This document shows, piece by piece, positions 1 through 8,033 of a DNA stretch of 64,000 nt. Origin of the DNA: Lysinibacillus sphaericus OT4b.31 (lineage in GTDB: Bacteria; Bacillota; Bacilli; Bacillales_A; Planococcaceae); NCBI RefSeq assembly GCF_000392615.1, contig NZ_KB933398.1, positions 3,139,039 to 3,203,038 of the forward strand. The letters run 5' to 3'. The notes beneath the pieces are model-generated. The model made no database searches. It was given only the letters and a program-made list of their open reading frames with translations, and was not told where the DNA came from. The translations under genes were made by a program, and so were the position numbers. The first letter of the stretch is position 1; each line of letters begins with the position of its first letter.

Positions 1-1238
1 GCCTGTAAAATATGCGAGCGTTTTTCGACACTACGCATAAAGAATAGACTCGCAAAGCCTCCGAAGATAATATACAGAGTAATTTCCATTTGCATCACGG
101 ATGAATAACCTTCTTGGAAAATGACGCCTGCTGAAGCGGCTGTCATAACTGTAATCAGTATTGCGGCCCGATCATCAGCCAACAATCGCACTAGCATCGT
201 TGCTAATGCTGTCGGGAATAAAAATGCTATGGTCACATCAAAACCACTTGCCACTAAGCTAATAAACTTCATTAAGAGAATCGATAAACTATAGACAATT
301 ACTGTAACCAGTAGTGCATTGCGCTTTTTTTGTTCATCTGCTTCCCAGCGTTCAAATAAAATATACATGAATATTAATTGTAGGAAGGTTAAAATGATTA
401 GTCCTGCAATGGGCTTGAAAGAAGCTTTATTACTTACCATTCCGAGAAGTTCGAGTTGTCGATAAGCCTCCGTATCAATTATTTGGCCTTCTTGTACGAT
501 GATTTGTCCTTGCAAAATACGAGTAGGCTCAATGGATTCTTTCGCCTGCTCTATTCTGACTTTTGTTTGCTCCTCGTTTATCGTTTCATTCTCTACAATA
601 CTTGCACGCCCGATTAAAACGACTGCATTTAATATTTTATCGGGATAGCCTCGCTGCCCACGAATTTTTGTTTCAAGATCATTTTGAGCAGCTAACACAT
701 TTTCCGTACGAATTGATTTTTGCAAATAATCTTGCACAAGTTTTGATAGCATTGTGCTCGTTCTCTTTAAATCTGTATCGCTTTGTAGTAATAAACTTTC
801 TAGCTGTCCATCTGTAAAAGTTACTGGCATTTGATCCACATCAATGGATTCTATTTTTTTTTGAAGTTGCGCTACTTGGTCAACTATTGCAACAGGTTCT
901 TTACTGCTCTCAACATCCTTTTTTACTTCAAGGACATAGTCAAATAAAGACGTCACAATAGCGGCGCGTTGTTTGGCGACGTCCTCTGAAAACTGATAGA
1001 CGGGCGTAACTGCATCTGCTGCTTTTTCTCGCTCTTGTTGTGTCTTAACTGTATCTTCGATTGTTTTAGTAGACCGAACAGTTTCTGGTGCAAGCTGTAA
1101 TGGTTTAAAATCATATGTAACACCTTTAACATTGCCATACATAAATGCAAACTGTAAGGCTCCGGTTAAGATGAGAACGGCAATCAAAAAATAGCGAAAA
1201 CCAATAAGCTCAGTAATTTTTCGAAGTTGTTTCTCCAT
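1..1238 (-). CDS. pgpH: 7TM-HD family c-di-AMP phosphodiesterase PgpH/YqfF, N-terminal part
   Basis: The reading frame is open from an ATG at 1238 to the left window edge, so the C-terminus is missing. The visible part has one N-terminal membrane segment (about residues 14-33), a long extracytoplasmic 7TMR-HDED type region, then at least four hydrophobic helices. This matches the 7TM-HD family, whose HD phosphohydrolase domain would lie outside the window. Family members hydrolyse c-di-AMP. The start is set by GGAGGT five bases upstream. It lies downstream of phoH as in B. subtilis (phoH-yqfF). A c-di-AMP riboswitch occurs elsewhere in this window, which fits the same signalling network. Confidence 0.9.
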   Translation of the reverse strand, partial: MEKQLRKITELIGFRYFLIAVLILTGALQFAFMYGNVKGVTYDFKPLQLAPETVRSTKTIEDTVKTQQEREKAADAVTPVYQFSEDVAKQRAAIVTSLFDYVLEVKKDVESSKEPVAIVDQVAQLQKKIESIDVDQMPVTFTDGQLESLLLQSDTDLKRTSTMLSKLVQDYLQKSIRTENVLAAQNDLETKIRGQRGYPDKILNAVVLIGRASIVENETINEEQTKVRIEQAKESIEPTRILQGQIIVQEGQIIDTEAYRQLELLGMVSNKASFKPIAGLIILTFLQLIFMYILFERWEADEQKKRNALLVTVIVYSLSILLMKFISLVASGFDVTIAFLFPTALATMLVRLLADDRAAILITVMTAASAGVIFQEGYSSVMQMEITLYIIFGGFASLFFMRSVEKRSHILQ

Positions 1239-1263
1239 CTGGCACCTCCTCTATCTATGTACT

Positions 1264-1272
1264 ATCATACCA
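1264..1272 (-). promoter_or_regulatory. possible extended -10 promoter of pgpH
   Basis: On the minus strand TGG-TATGAT lies about 26 bases before the pgpH ATG and just downstream of a hairpin terminator. No convincing -35 box is seen, so it would have to work as an extended -10 promoter. Inferred only. Confidence 0.3.
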
Positions 1273-1311
1273 ATTCAAAAAACATTTTTCTCGAAAATTG
1301 TATAAGAAAGC

Positions 1312-1354
1312 AAAAAAACAGCTATACATTTTTGCATAGCTGTCACATTTTTTT
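1312..1354. terminator. bidirectional hairpin terminator between phoH and pgpH
   Basis: ACAGCTATAC and GCATAGCTGT form a 10-bp stem (one G-T pair) around a six-base loop. A-run on the left and T-run on the right give a U tract in both directions. On the minus strand it would end phoH transcripts before pgpH. Confidence 0.6.
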
Positions 1355-1480
1355 CCAAATTATAACTTAATTCTCTTAGAAAGCATTTGCCTGCTAACAT
1401 GATTTTCCTCTTCGCCTTTCGCGAAAACTTAGGTGTACATACCGCTTCGCTTCCGGTACTAAAAATCGGTGCTACTGTCG

Positions 1481-1665
1481 TGCAGACTTTAGAATTGCGC
1501 TTTTGCGCAATCTTTTAATAACGTTGCACCTGCCGTTTCGTTTTACTTCACTTTCGGTGCAGACTTTAGAATTGCGCTTTTGCGCAATCTTTTAATAACG
1601 TTGCACCTGCCGTTTCGTTTCACTTCACTTTCGGTGCAGACTTTAGAATTGCGCTTTTGCGCAAT
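1481..1665. repeat. 77-bp tandem repeat, 2.4 copies, carrying a palindrome
   Basis: Copies begin at 1481, 1558 and 1635 (period 77). The first two are nearly identical; the third stops after about 31 bases at the 3' end of phoH. Each unit contains the palindrome TTGCGCTTTTGCGCAA. The last palindrome extends to a 14-bp stem that overlaps the phoH stop codon, so the array looks like duplicated copies of the phoH terminator region. The remaining gap (1355-1480) holds no gene. Confidence 0.85.
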
Positions 1666-1672
1666 TCTAAAG
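1641..1672 (-). terminator. perfect 14-bp hairpin overlapping the phoH stop codon
   Basis: CTTTAGAATTGCGC, a TTTT loop, and the exact reverse complement. The phoH TAG (1667-1669) is inside the right arm. A long U tract is lacking, so it may be an mRNA 3'-end protecting structure rather than a strong terminator. Confidence 0.5.
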
Positions 1673-2623
1673 TTGCTGTTCTTCGTAGGCTTGAATGATT
1701 TTTGCTACTACTGGGTGGCGAACAACATCGCCTTGCTCTAAAATTTGGAAATAAATCGACTTGACATACTTTAACGTTCGCTCTGCCACGATTAGACCCG
1801 AATCCGTATTTTTTGGTAAGTCGATTTGCGTTTTATCGCCTGTGATGACCATTTTTGAACCGAAGCCTAAACGTGTTAAAAACATCTTCATTTGCGGATG
1901 CGTTGTGTTTTGAGCTTCATCTAATATCACGAAGGCATCGTCCAATGTACGTCCACGCATATAGGCTAAAGGCGCAATTTCGATCGTACCCCGTTCAATA
2001 AGACGTTGTGTTTGCTCCGAACCATAAATGTCATTTAATGCATCATATAGAGGGCGTAAATAGGGATCCACCTTTTCTTTTAAGTCACCCGGAAGAAAGC
2101 CTAGAGACTCTCCTGCTTCTACTGCAGGACGCGTTAAAATAATACGCTTTACATGTCCATTTTTTAGCGCTTGTGTAGCCATTACCACCGCTAGATACGT
2201 CTTACCTGTTCCAGCTGGCCCAATACCGAAAACAACGTCTTTGTGACGGATCGCTTGTATGTATTCACGTTGACCAATTGTTTTCGCACGAATTGGTTTG
2301 CCTTTCGTCGTGCGAGCAATTTCTTCATCGTATAGTTCTGCAAAATATTCAATTGTACCTTTTTGTGTCATTTCAATTGCTGTCGCTACATCACGCTGAT
2401 CAATATTAATGCCTTTACGAATAACTTTTAAGAGTGCCTGTAAAAGAAATGTCGCTTGTTCTTTAGCGTCTTCCTCACCAGCGAGTTGAATTTGTTCACC
2501 ACGCGTAATTATATGGACATGTAGTGCCTCTTCAATTAATTTCATATTGGCATCAGAAATACCGAGTAGCATCACCGCTTCGTTTGGATTATCCACTTGT
2601 AATACAGTTAAATGTTCAGACAT
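1667..2623 (-). CDS. phoH: PhoH-like ATPase / putative RNA-metabolism ATPase
   Basis: A 318-residue PhoH family protein with the Walker A motif GPAGTGKT near residue 137 and a Walker B type segment (VILDEAQN) about 100 residues later. The N-terminal 80 residues resemble a KH-like nucleic-acid-binding region. The family is tied to RNA processing and ribosome maturation with YbeY; the exact role is not settled. ATG 2623 is preferred over ATG 2629 because AAGGAG lies seven bases before it, but only one base before the earlier ATG. Its start touches the yqfD stop, indicating coupled translation. Confidence 0.93.
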   Translation of the reverse strand: MSEHLTVLQVDNPNEAVMLLGISDANMKLIEEALHVHIITRGEQIQLAGEEDAKEQATFLLQALLKVIRKGINIDQRDVATAIEMTQKGTIEYFAELYDEEIARTTKGKPIRAKTIGQREYIQAIRHKDVVFGIGPAGTGKTYLAVVMATQALKNGHVKRIILTRPAVEAGESLGFLPGDLKEKVDPYLRPLYDALNDIYGSEQTQRLIERGTIEIAPLAYMRGRTLDDAFVILDEAQNTTHPQMKMFLTRLGFGSKMVITGDKTQIDLPKNTDSGLIVAERTLKYVKSIYFQILEQGDVVRHPVVAKIIQAYEEQQL

Positions 2624-2625
2624 AA

Positions 2626-3738
2626 TCATTCTCCTTGTGAGCCATGTATTGGACTTGCAATGTTTTCATTGACTAAAAATAGAACTTTCCCTTCAACTGT
2701 ACCATTCACCCACTTCGCCTGTAAAAGGTTTTCTTTCTTGATAATCGTTTTCGGAGGAAGAGATCGTAACATTTTTTCATGGAGTAGCGGCATGAGTAAT
2801 GAATCTATTTTTGATTCATCCAGTACTACTTGGATCGTCTTTGTTTGTTGCTCTTCAACAATTGAAACGTACGGATCTAGCCAGTTTGGTAATTCTTTTT
2901 TTTGAACATAATCAACTTCTTCTTTATGAATGCCCTTTACTATTACACGCCACTGTTTTTGTTGTAACGTTTCCATAGTTAGTTTTGTCGGAATTTTAAA
3001 TGAACATTCAAGCCAATAATCTGCAAAGACTTCTCCTTTTGCACCGACAAAGACATGGTCATCCCCACTCTCAAGGACTCCACTTACAAGGACATCACCG
3101 TCATAAGCAGTATCATTTACTGAAATTTTCCGTTCTCCATTTTGAACATTAAAATGTGTAATAACACCACTTTTCGTAGCTACCAAGTGTGTCGCTAATT
3201 TTTCGTTCGTCTGCTCCGTTTGCTTTGGAGATTCCTGAGGTCGTAAAATAACACGCCCCCCATGTTTTTCAATATGAACCCACGCTAGCTGTCGATGCTT
3301 TTCTAAGAGCTCCTGCCGTATCTTTGCATCTGTTGGTAATACTTTTTTAGATATAGGCGTTTCTAATTTGAAAGTCTCTTTGAATGTCTTCTCCACCTGC
3401 TGCTGTAATTCAGGAGAAGCCGCCTCAATGTCCACACGCCAAATAACCTGTGCACATATTAGTGGTATTAAAATCATTACAAATAAGCCTAGCAGCGTCC
3501 AAATCTGCGCTCGAAAAACCAGTAGCTCATCTGCATAATGTACAGTCATTTTGAGTCGATAACGGCTACGTATGCGACGAATCTTTGTTAAATAACGCAT
3601 ATTTGTTTCAAATGTTACTTCTTGCTCTCGAAATACAACACGCTTTAACGGAACATGTTGTGCATGCAATGTTTGAATAAAAGGATGAACATTTTCATGG
3701 CGCTTTATACGTATGATGATTGGCCGATTATTCCACAT
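2626..3738 (-). CDS. yqfD: sporulation protein YqfD
   Basis: A 370-residue protein (about 400 in B. subtilis). A cytoplasmic N-terminal part of about 90 residues precedes one strongly hydrophobic helix (around residues 92-112, LLGLFVMILIPLI). A large extracytoplasmic region follows. YqfD is made in the mother cell and is needed for efficient sporulation, apparently at engulfment or forespore membrane stages. It overlaps the 3' end of yqfC by 11 bp, and its own stop touches the phoH start, so yqfC-yqfD-phoH form one translationally coupled unit. No strong Shine-Dalgarno precedes ATG 3738, consistent with coupling to yqfC. Confidence 0.92.
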   Translation of the reverse strand: MWNNRPIIIRIKRHENVHPFIQTLHAQHVPLKRVVFREQEVTFETNMRYLTKIRRIRSRYRLKMTVHYADELLVFRAQIWTLLGLFVMILIPLICAQVIWRVDIEAASPELQQQVEKTFKETFKLETPISKKVLPTDAKIRQELLEKHRQLAWVHIEKHGGRVILRPQESPKQTEQTNEKLATHLVATKSGVITHFNVQNGERKISVNDTAYDGDVLVSGVLESGDDHVFVGAKGEVFADYWLECSFKIPTKLTMETLQQKQWRVIVKGIHKEEVDYVQKKELPNWLDPYVSIVEEQQTKTIQVVLDESKIDSLLMPLLHEKMLRSLPPKTIIKKENLLQAKWVNGTVEGKVLFLVNENIASPIHGSQGE

Positions 3739-3988
3739 TGTCGCTCACACCCATATCTTTTGTCATTTTTACATGTAGTTCTTGTAAATCATCAATTGAA
3801 AGATGGAGCATTTCTTCTTTGATGGCGTTTATATCCACGGATTTTCCACGCACAGTAATATGATAATCTGCATAGATAAAGGAACAGGATGTAGCATCTG
3901 CATGTAAGAAACGATATGGACCGATTATTTTTAATGTTTCAAACTGTGATAATTCAAGTAGTGGCGTTAATTGAAATAATTTTTTCAT
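3728..3988 (-). CDS. yqfC: sporulation protein YqfC
   Basis: An 86-residue protein of the YqfC family (about 93 residues in B. subtilis), placed directly before yqfD as in other spore formers. YqfC-type proteins act with YqfD in the mother cell, and the B. subtilis gene is under sigma-E. The ATG at 3988 follows AAGGAGG at 4004-3998. That ribosome binding site is paired in a hairpin with an upstream CCTCCTT, and the hairpin is followed by seven T residues (see 3989-4037). Expression may therefore be attenuated at the boundary with the upstream floA operon. Confidence 0.88.
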   Translation of the reverse strand: MKKLFQLTPLLELSQFETLKIIGPYRFLHADATSCSFIYADYHITVRGKSVDINAIKEEMLHLSIDDLQELHVKMTKDMGVSDNVE

Positions 3989-4037
3989 AAAAAAATGCCT
4001 CCTTCTTCGGCAATATATGCGCCAAAAAAGGAGGACA
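3989..4037 (-). promoter_or_regulatory. terminator-like hairpin that also pairs the yqfC ribosome binding site
   Basis: On the minus strand TGTCCTCCTT (4037-4028) pairs with AAGGAGGCA (4004-3996). It is followed by a T tract (3995-3989) and then the yqfC ATG at 3988. The right arm is the only good Shine-Dalgarno for yqfC. An inner GGC/GCC pair lies in the loop. It could be an intrinsic terminator ending the nfeD-floA transcript, a translation block on read-through mRNA, or both. Confidence 0.6.
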
Positions 4038-4043
4038 TGCTAG

Positions 4044-4544
4044 TTATTTTCTTTTTGCTTTTGGCGGACCTAACACTTCTGCCATTACCACAGCCTGCAT
4101 AAATGCCTTTTTAGAAGTTGGTAACTGAAAATTCTTTTCCGTCCCCGCTACATGTACTTCTTTTTTCCCAGCGGCCAATCGACCAATACTTGATCGATTA
4201 GAGGTACGACTTGATGGCTCAGTCGGAATAAGCGGAGGCGCCACATAGCTTGGCATTTGTTCTCTCACTTTTTCTTCCGCTGGCTTTACATGTACTTCAC
4301 GCGCTTCTACCTTAGGACGTTCCGCCTCCGTATTTCCTAAAAACTCACGAGCGAAATCCTCAAAACTCTGCCTTTTCATAGTTGGACGTTGTGGTTTCGT
4401 CTCCTCTGATTTCATAATGACAGGCGGTTGTGGCTGCTCATCCTTATTAAAAGGAGGCATTTGCTTTTGTTCTTTGTTATTTTTTGATTTACTGAAAAGA
4501 GAGCTGACTATGGCAATAATCGCAAATATTATTAATTGTTCCAT
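4044..4544 (-). CDS. single-pass membrane protein in the yqfB position, function unknown
   Basis: A 166-residue protein with an N-terminal hydrophobic helix (about residues 3-18, LIIFAIIAIVSSLF). A polar, proline- and lysine-rich segment of about 115 residues follows, probably disordered, and then a short conserved-looking C-terminal block rich in basic residues. No catalytic motif is seen. Position after floA corresponds to B. subtilis yqfB, the third gene of the sigma-W nfeD-floA-yqfB operon, but sequence relationship to YqfB cannot be judged here. It may be a flotillin-associated membrane factor; that is inference from context. Confidence 0.75.
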   Translation of the reverse strand: MEQLIIFAIIAIVSSLFSKSKNNKEQKQMPPFNKDEQPQPPVIMKSEETKPQRPTMKRQSFEDFAREFLGNTEAERPKVEAREVHVKPAEEKVREQMPSYVAPPLIPTEPSSRTSNRSSIGRLAAGKKEVHVAGTEKNFQLPTSKKAFMQAVVMAEVLGPPKAKRK

Positions 4545-4570
4545 TTGGTAGTACTGCTCCTTTCCGTATT

Positions 4571-5575
4571 TTATGCTTTCGGTTCATTTGTCTCCGGTTT
4601 ATCCGAACTCACCTTAGAAATGGAGTCACGCATAGCTGTGTCTGCTTGAATATTGCGGTAGTTCATGTAGTCCATAATACCAAGGTTACCTGAGCGCAAA
4701 GCTTCTGCCATCGCTTGTGGTACCTCTGCCTCCGCTTCTACTACTTTTGCCTTCATCTCTTGAACGCGCGCAATCATTTCTTGCTCATTTGCTACAGCCA
4801 TTGCCCGACGTTCCTCAGCCTTCGCTTGGGCGATGTTTTTATCGGCCTGCGCTTGCTCAATTTGTAGTTCCGCACCAATATTTTTACCTATATCAACATC
4901 CGCAATATCAATCGATAAGATTTCAAAAGCTGTTCCAGAGTCTAAGCCTTTTGAAAGTACTGTTTGTGAAATCATATCTGGATTTTCTAATACTTCTGTA
5001 TGATGTGTAGCAGAACCAATTGTCGATACAATCCCTTCACCAACACGTGCAACAATTGTTTCCTCACCAGCACCACCGACTAAACGTTCAATGTTAGCTC
5101 GCACAGTAATACGTGCTTTTGCTTTTACTTCGATACCATTCATAGCAACACCCGAGATAAATGGCGTTTCAATTACTTTTGGGTTAACAGACATTTGTAC
5201 TGCTTCTAATACATCTCGCCCTGCTAAGTCAATGGCTGCACAACGTTCAAATGATAACTCAATATTTGCACGATGCGCTGCAATTAATGCATTAACAACA
5301 CGGTCAACATTACCACCTGCTAAATAGTGACTTTCTAGTTGATTAATCGTAACAGGTAAACCTGCTTTATGTGCTTTAATTAACGGATTAACAATACGTG
5401 ATGGAATTACCCGACGTAAACGCATCCCGATTAATGTGAAAATACTAACACGTACGCCTGCTGCTAGTGCAGAAATCCATAGTGCCACTGGTACAAAAGT
5501 AAAAAATACCGCTAGAACTATGAATAATAATACTAGCCCGACTACTGGCCCAATTAGAGCTAAATCAAAACCCAT
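4571..5575 (-). CDS. floA: flotillin-like protein FloA
   Basis: A 334-residue protein (331 in B. subtilis). An N-terminal membrane hairpin or anchor (about residues 6-50) is followed by a long SPFH/flotillin region. A coiled coil rich in A, E, K and Q (about 235-300; [19 protein letters not shown] type) comes next. FloA assembles functional membrane microdomains and affects membrane fluidity and protease localisation. The start abuts the nfeD stop with no gap, so the two are cotranscribed and probably translationally coupled. Regulation by the sigma-W promoter ahead of nfeD is expected. Confidence 0.95.
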   Translation of the reverse strand: MGFDLALIGPVVGLVLLFIVLAVFFTFVPVALWISALAAGVRVSIFTLIGMRLRRVIPSRIVNPLIKAHKAGLPVTINQLESHYLAGGNVDRVVNALIAAHRANIELSFERCAAIDLAGRDVLEAVQMSVNPKVIETPFISGVAMNGIEVKAKARITVRANIERLVGGAGEETIVARVGEGIVSTIGSATHHTEVLENPDMISQTVLSKGLDSGTAFEILSIDIADVDIGKNIGAELQIEQAQADKNIAQAKAEERRAMAVANEQEMIARVQEMKAKVVEAEAEVPQAMAEALRSGNLGIMDYMNYRNIQADTAMRDSISKVSSDKPETNEPKA

Positions 5576-6907
5576 TTATAATTCCTCCATCTCTTTGTCT
5601 GTTGGTCTCACGACAATGCGTGAGCCTTCTACTTTAATGATTTCTACATACTTACTAGCATCGACATAGCCACCTTCTGATACTACATCAATACGCTCAC
5701 TACCAAACTGCATCGTACCTGCTGGACGGAGTGGTGTCATCGTTTTACCCACTTTCCCAAGCAATTCTGTGCGATTAACGTTAGACACATAACCTTCTTC
5801 CGTCGTTGTCGCATCCTTCAGGACAAGTTTGTTAAAAACATGCATTTTTTTTCCGAAAAATTTCATCAGGATCACCATTCCTATTATTGCTACTACAAGC
5901 GCAATGCAAATCGCCACGACCATTTGCATCATGTTTGCACCTGCCAGTAACAAACTAAGTAATATAAGCACGCCACCTAAAATACCAACAATGCCTCCGG
6001 GGACAAAAAACTCCGCAATGACAAGCGCTAATCCAGCAATAAATACAAGTAATGTTTCATAGCCCGCAAATCCTGCCACCATATGACCGAAGAAAAATAA
6101 TCCCAGTGCCGATAATCCCATTATACCTGGAACACCGAACCCTGGCGAATACAGCTCCATAATAAGACCCAAGCTCGCAATCGACAGTAAAATTGGTACA
6201 ATGATTGGGTTCGTAATAAAACGAGCTATCTTTTCAGCGAAGGTTGGCTCAATAGGTACAATATCATTACCTTTTAAATCTACTTTCACTAGCAGCTCTT
6301 GAAAATTCGAAACAGTGCCTTCGGAATAGCCAACTTCTCGCGCTTCTGCAGCTGATAATGTTAATAAATTTTCGCCACCTGCTCGAAACTCTGGTAAATC
6401 AATAGTTGCATCCGCCATAGCTAGGGCATATTGCGGATTACGATTGGATGTTTCTGCTGCCGCTTGCATTTGTGCTAGCCACGCACTATGCGCCTTTAAA
6501 TCCGCCGCATTCCCTGCTGAGTCAATAACCGCCGCTGCTCCAATCGTACCATTTGGCACCATATAGATTTCATCTGCATGTAAGGCTAAAAAAGCACCGG
6601 CTGAATGCGCATCTTTGTTAATGTAAGCAATCGTGCGAATAGACGTTGCATCCATAAGCATGGCGATGTCACTTGCTGCATTGACGAATCCCCCAGGCGT
6701 ATGTATGTCGAGTATGATCGCTTCCGCATAATTTTCCTCTGCCTCTTTAAAAGCTCGTTCTAAAAATGCGTGAAGACCTCGTTCGACTTCATCATGAATA
6801 GGTACGTGGTACACTTTGCTACTCGCAAAAGCCGATGTCAATGGAAACGCTACCAAAAAAGTCATCCATATAACAATTAAATAGCTAAGAATCCTCCTTT
6901 TTCGCAT
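5576..6907 (-). CDS. nfeD: NfeD-like membrane-bound serine protease family protein
   Basis: A 443-residue long-form NfeD. It has a signal peptide (residues 1-28), then a ClpP/crotonase-like protease domain with the serine loop HSAGAFLALHADEI and the IHTPGG motif. About five membrane helices (roughly 235-350) follow, and then a C-terminal OB-fold NfeD domain. In B. subtilis YqeZ works with FloA and contributes to resistance to sublancin and cell-envelope stress. The ATG is preceded by AGGGAGGG. It is the first gene of the nfeD-floA operon and has a near-perfect sigma-W promoter about 40 bases upstream. Confidence 0.93.
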   Translation of the reverse strand: MRKRRILSYLIVIWMTFLVAFPLTSAFASSKVYHVPIHDEVERGLHAFLERAFKEAEENYAEAIILDIHTPGGFVNAASDIAMLMDATSIRTIAYINKDAHSAGAFLALHADEIYMVPNGTIGAAAVIDSAGNAADLKAHSAWLAQMQAAAETSNRNPQYALAMADATIDLPEFRAGGENLLTLSAAEAREVGYSEGTVSNFQELLVKVDLKGNDIVPIEPTFAEKIARFITNPIIVPILLSIASLGLIMELYSPGFGVPGIMGLSALGLFFFGHMVAGFAGYETLLVFIAGLALVIAEFFVPGGIVGILGGVLILLSLLLAGANMMQMVVAICIALVVAIIGMVILMKFFGKKMHVFNKLVLKDATTTEEGYVSNVNRTELLGKVGKTMTPLRPAGTMQFGSERIDVVSEGGYVDASKYVEIIKVEGSRIVVRPTDKEMEEL

Positions 6908-6945
6908 CTTTTTCCCTCCCTTCTAACATGCTTCTCTTCTGTATA

Positions 6946-6971
6946 TACGTCTGACTTTGTAAATAGTTTCA
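6946..6971 (-). promoter_or_regulatory. sigma-W promoter of the nfeD-floA operon
   Basis: On the minus strand TGAAAC (6971-6966), a 16-base spacer, then CGTA (6949-6946), 38 bases before the nfeD ATG. This is the sigma-W consensus seen in B. subtilis, where yqeZ-floA-yqfB is a known sigma-W operon. Confidence 0.85.
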
Positions 6972-7141
6972 CAAATTTTTATTTTTATTATACAGTGAAA
7001 CGTTTATGAGTGGGAGGTTTTTCAATTCCTTGCGATTTCCAAGAACTTAAGCTAAAAACCCAATGTCGTTAGGTGAATCACTACCTTTTTTGGGGTTATA
7101 CTTTCGGAGGTCGTAGCAATCGGTCGACTATGATAAATAAA

Positions 7142-7177
7142 AAGCCGAATGAAATCAAAGATGACTTCATTCGGCTT
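7142..7177 (-). terminator. intrinsic terminator downstream of rpsU
   Basis: AAGCCGAATGAA (7142-7153) and TTCATTCGGCTT (7166-7177) form a perfect 12-bp stem, with TTTTTATTT following on the minus strand. It is the second of two hairpins between rpsU and the nfeD promoter. Confidence 0.75.
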
Positions 7178-7214
7178 CAGCAATATGTACTGCAAAATAG
7201 AGCAACATGTAAAA

Positions 7215-7252
7215 TACCTGGAATTAATCATCGTTAAGATTAACTCCAGGTA
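7215..7252 (-). terminator. first hairpin terminator downstream of rpsU
   Basis: A 14-bp stem with one mismatch (ACCTGGAGTTAATC and its partner) around an eight-base loop, followed on the minus strand by ATTTTA. It lies 70 bases past the rpsU stop. Apart from the two hairpins and the sigma-W promoter, 6908-7322 holds no gene; yqeY, which follows rpsU in B. subtilis, is absent. Confidence 0.6.
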
Positions 7253-7322
7253 TATCATTGTCTGCTCAGTGAACCATAAGATTGCGTGTTATGAACGTAG
7301 GGATTTTTAATGGGAAATTAAA

Positions 7323-7496
7323 TTACCACTTACGTTTACGTGCAGCTTCTGATTTCTTTTTACGTTTTACACTAGGTTTTTCGTAGAACTCGCGCTTTCT
7401 AACTTCTTGAATTGTACCACTTTTTGATACAGTACGTTTGAAGCGGCGAAGAGCATCTTCAAGCGATTCGTTTTTGCGAACGACAGTTTTTGACAT
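7323..7496 (-). CDS. rpsU: 30S ribosomal protein S21
   Basis: A 57-residue basic protein beginning [19 protein letters not shown], the normal length and sequence pattern of bS21. It binds the 30S platform near the 3' end of 16S rRNA. The ATG at 7496 is chosen because GGAGGGAGGG lies just before it; the longer frame to 7520 would start inside that ribosome binding site. Two hairpins downstream suggest it is a single-gene transcript here, unlike the rpsU-yqeY arrangement of B. subtilis. Confidence 0.97.
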   Translation of the reverse strand: MSKTVVRKNESLEDALRRFKRTVSKSGTIQEVRKREFYEKPSVKRKKKSEAARKRKW

Positions 7497-7724
7497 CTCT
7501 CTTTCCCTCCCTCCGAACACACGTCAATACACAAATAGGCAAATAACCAACTGTTGTGTACTAAAGAATTATACCGTATTGTCTAATAATGGTCAATAGA
7601 AAGAATTCGAATTATTTTCGAGAATTTATAATCAGTGTTTGGACAAGAATAAATACATATGCTTTAGCTAAACACTTAGGGGTTTACAAAAAATAGAATA
7701 TGGGCGTAGAATAATCACATTCAA

Positions 7725-7875
7725 TTTCATATCGGCCTAATCTCAGTATTGGGAACGGAGGAACCATTTTTTGGGGGTTAATTCTGCAAATTGTAGAAGG
7801 GATGAGAAACTCTTTCGCCATCCTACCCGTCAGCTAACTTCGTCGGCTAAAGCGAAGGAGGTCATGAAGACCACC
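7725..7875 (+). ncRNA. ydaO/yuaA-type c-di-AMP riboswitch upstream of ktrB
   Basis: The region contains the conserved blocks of the ydaO-yuaA leader in the right order: GGGAACGGAGGAACC (7750-7764), TTTGGGGGTTAATTC (7770-7784), then CCTACCCGTCAGCTAACTTCGT (from 7821) and a GGCTAAAGCG block. This class binds cyclic di-AMP and turns expression off when the ligand is high. The class name comes partly from yuaA, which is ktrA, so its placement before ktrB-ktrA is the expected one. Boundaries are approximate. Confidence 0.9.
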
Positions 7876-7948
7876 AGTATTTAGTTTGCTTATTTGTTAT
7901 GCCTAAATTATCCGTATTCTAAAATACATAGACGATGGTCTTTTCTTA
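7866..7948 (+). terminator. possible expression-platform terminator of the c-di-AMP riboswitch
   Basis: AAGACCA (from 7867) can pair with TGGTCTT (ends about 7942) and GTATTT with AAATAC inside it, followed by TTTTCTTAT. The long loop makes this a weak call, but its place between aptamer and ktrB suits a ligand-controlled terminator. Confidence 0.4.
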
Positions 7949-8033
7949 TGCCTATAAACAACTAAATAATAATAATTTTACAGATTACTGAGTGGATATC
8001 CGCTTTTTAGTGTCCATTAATGAGGAGATAACC

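Noticed and set aside
1481..1672. CRISPR-like direct repeats
   Set aside because: The units are contiguous tandem copies without spacers, and no cas gene is present.
4717..6062. Plus-strand frames opposite floA and nfeD
   Set aside because: Codon pattern and lack of ribosome sites show they are shadows of the conserved minus-strand genes.
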